A stretch of 13,898 bases of DNA from Halovenus sp. (GTDB taxonomy: Archaea > Halobacteriota > Halobacteria > Halobacteriales > Haloarculaceae), in contig JAQCNG010000118.1 in assembly GCA_028275145.1 (NCBI GenBank), forward strand, positions 1 through 13,898. Direction: 5' to 3'. The notes under the pieces are model-generated. The model made no database searches. It was not told where the DNA came from and saw nothing but the letters and a program-made list of their open reading frames with translations. The position numbers and the translations under genes are program-made. Positions 12,600 to 13,898 of the stretch are shown here, piece after piece. Numbering within the stretch: the first letter of the stretch is position 1; the number at the start of each line of letters is the position of its first letter.

Positions 12600-12825
12600 C
12601 GGGTGGGCACCGGTGAGTACACCTCCTCGATAACCGCGTCACGACGGCCACACCACGCCTCGAACCCGTCAGTGCTGGTCGGGAGATTGCGGCAGATGTT
12701 CTTTATCCGGTCGGCGGGTTTGTGCTCCAGCATGGCGGCGTCACAGCCTTTTTTGCCGCTGCCGTCGCCGCGAACGCACCCGCTGTTCCCCTGCCGACGA
12801 CGATATCGTACGTCTTGGTCCCCGT
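12600..12825 (-). pseudogene. Decayed N-terminal fragment of an FAD-dependent oxidoreductase
   Basis: Reading leftwards from 12825, the minus strand encodes TGTKTYDIVVGRGTAGAFAA then TAAAKK, a Rossmann beta-alpha-beta start with the GxGxxG dinucleotide motif. At the run of six T (12749-12754, A on the coding strand) the frame must shift by one base to continue as KKGCDAAMLEHKPADRIKNI then CRNLPTSTDGFEAW, the expected second strand ending in Glu. The first codon is ACG where an ATG is expected, and a T-rich TATA-like element (plus-strand 12847-12855) lies 26 bp upstream, so start loss by one transition is likely. After about 75 residues similarity fades; the full enzyme, perhaps of the geranylgeranyl-reductase family, would be about 400 residues or more. 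It fills the ribB-dph2 gap (12557-12878), in which I see no intact gene. The left boundary is approximate. Confidence 0.7.
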
Positions 12826-12878
12826 GTACCCGTTGTTCGGGTGAGACACAAAAGGCTGCGGTGCGAGCGGCGGGCTCC

Positions 12879-13880
12879 TCACCAGGTGCCGTGGAAGGTG
12901 TCGAACTCCAGGCTGTCGAGCGGTTTCTCGCCGACGGCGATCTTGTACTCCCCGGGGGTGAGCATCGGACTGTCGAACTGTGGGCCGTCGTCGGTCGTGA
13001 TGCGCGGACAACCCGTGTTCACGTACGCGTCGAGCCCGAAGTTGCGCAGGCGGTCCGGGGTGACCTCGTCCATCGAGATGAGGTAAGCGTTCTCGTTGTT
13101 CTCGACGATCTCCTCGGCCTCGTCCCAGCGACCCTGACCGATCTTCGTGCAGTAGATGACCCCCCAGGTGTCCGCGTCCATCGCCTTGTGGACCGAGGCG
13201 TAGCGCTCTTTCATGAACTGCTCGTTGTCCGCAATCGTCACGACGTTGTTGACGGGATCCGCGATGACGACGTGTTTCTCGGGGTGTTCCATCGCGAGCC
13301 CGAGCGGGTGGAACTTGCCGCCGCCGACGTACAGCACCTGGTCGGCGTCCACCTCGGCGGAGGCGTAGTTACAGCCGAGCACCTGCCCCTCGTTCGTGAG
13401 TCGCTCGTCCCCGCGCTGTGTGTGGACGGTGTAGCCCTCGGCCTCCAGTCGGTCGCGCATCTCGTCGAACAGGTTCATATGCTGGGCCGTCGTCACCAGC
13501 CCCACGTCGTCCTCCGCCGGCGGTGCGAGTTCCTCCTCGATTGCCCGCTCGACGATGGGCTCCACCGCGACGTTGGAGAACAGCGGCACGTAGATGATAC
13601 TGTCCGAGTTCTTCATCGGGGAGTGGCCAAAGTGGACGAACACGTCGGTGCGTTTCATCAGGTAGGTGTCCAGGTCACACGCGCCGTAGCAGGGCTGGCC
13701 GGAGATGAGCACCGACACCTCGTCGGGCAGCAGCGTCCGGAGGTCGTCGGCGACGCCGGGGCCGCGCCGCTTCAGCCCCTCGGGGAACTGCAGTCCCACC
13801 GACCCGGCCTCGCGCTCTTCGACTGCGTCGACGATACGCTCGAGTTCGTAGTCCCACTCTCGGTCGTGTTTCAGCGACAT
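12879..13880 (-). CDS. dph2: 2-(3-amino-3-carboxypropyl)histidine synthase (diphthamide step 1)
   Basis: 333 residues, the usual archaeal Dph2 length. The homodimer uses a [4Fe-4S] cluster to cleave SAM and transfer an aminocarboxypropyl radical to a histidine of elongation factor 2, the first step of diphthamide synthesis. The three cluster cysteines are visible, one per domain: Cys68 in CYGACDLD (Cys64 is nearby), Cys170 in VLGCNYASAE and Cys291 in NTGCPRITTDD. Supporting segments include VGLQFPEGLKR (28-38), VHFGHSPM (82-89) and LYVGGGKFHPLGLAMEHP (183-200). The ATG at 13878-13880 has GGAG 6 nt upstream, so it may belong to a leadered or longer transcript beginning beyond the window. It is complete: only its promoter is cut off. 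Confidence 0.95.
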   Translation of the reverse strand: MSLKHDREWDYELERIVDAVEEREAGSVGLQFPEGLKRRGPGVADDLRTLLPDEVSVLISGQPCYGACDLDTYLMKRTDVFVHFGHSPMKNSDSIIYVPLFSNVAVEPIVERAIEEELAPPAEDDVGLVTTAQHMNLFDEMRDRLEAEGYTVHTQRGDERLTNEGQVLGCNYASAEVDADQVLYVGGGKFHPLGLAMEHPEKHVVIADPVNNVVTIADNEQFMKERYASVHKAMDADTWGVIYCTKIGQGRWDEAEEIVENNENAYLISMDEVTPDRLRNFGLDAYVNTGCPRITTDDGPQFDSPMLTPGEYKIAVGEKPLDSLEFDTFHGTW

Positions 13881-13898
13881 CCCGGTCTCCCGGAGGTC

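Noticed and set aside
11888..12733. A 281-residue minus-strand frame antisense to ribB
   Set aside because: Only its first part (right of about 12600) matches a protein pattern, and that is recorded as the FAD-enzyme pseudogene; the rest is the shadow of ribB.
12826..13011. Extension of the FAD-enzyme fragment upstream to an ATG at 13011
   Set aside because: That stretch is an out-of-frame shadow of the dph2 3' end; the Rossmann similarity starts only near 12813.

Overview
The window is about 13.9 kb of haloarchaeal (class Halobacteria) chromosome. GC is uniformly very high, the predicted proteins are strongly acidic, and gene content is archaeal: NAC, TrmI, Dph2, the RbkR-type CTP-dependent riboflavin kinase, MTH865 family, and a tRNA with a bulge-helix-bulge intron. 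Many genes have a T-rich TATA box centred 26-28 bp before the start codon, which predicts leaderless mRNAs.

Layout, left to right. (1) A probable minus-strand gene is cut by the left edge (1-63). (2) A Tat-exported, membrane-anchored PQQ-type beta-propeller protein (254-2083) is followed by pdxT for vitamin B6 synthesis (2165-2782), which overlaps tail-to-tail by 13 bp with an acidic haloarchaeal protein (2770-3399, minus). (3) pgi, glucose-6-phosphate isomerase (3554-4849), converges on a four-helix membrane protein of unknown function (4904-5551, minus). (4) A small Gly/Met-rich protein (5656-6051) precedes the two-gene unit nac-trmI (6168-7278). (5) A RecA/KaiC-like protein that has lost its Walker A motif (7412-8041) and a fumarylacetoacetate-hydrolase-family enzyme (8109-8885) converge on a GNAT acetyltransferase (8907-9488, minus), itself divergent from an MTH865-family protein (9697-9954). 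(6) tRNA-Gln(UUG) has a 29-nt intron (10100-10201). A 33-bp copy of its 3' end lies exactly 100 bp downstream, and that copy runs into the stop codon of a YkgJ-type cysteine-cluster protein (10311-10886, minus). (7) A ribK(rbkR)-ribB riboflavin operon (11203-12556) has a candidate operator palindrome beside its TATA box. (8) A decayed N-terminal fragment of an FAD-dependent oxidoreductase (about 12600-12825, minus) lies in the gap before dph2, diphthamide synthase (12879-13880, minus).

Most of the region is housekeeping: translation and co-translational folding (nac, trmI, dph2, tRNA-Gln), cofactor synthesis (pdxT, ribK, ribB) and central carbon metabolism (pgi). I see no insertion sequence, CRISPR array, toxin-antitoxin pair or defence island. 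The most noteworthy items are the intron-bearing tRNA-Gln with its miniature att-like repeat scar, the putative rbkR operator, a 14-bp perfect inverted repeat upstream of ribK, the P-loop-less RecA-like protein, the chaperonin-tail-like Gly/Met protein next to NAC, and the FAD-enzyme pseudogene with a plausible ATG-to-ACG start loss and a homopolymer frameshift. I do not claim a new defence or mobile system here.
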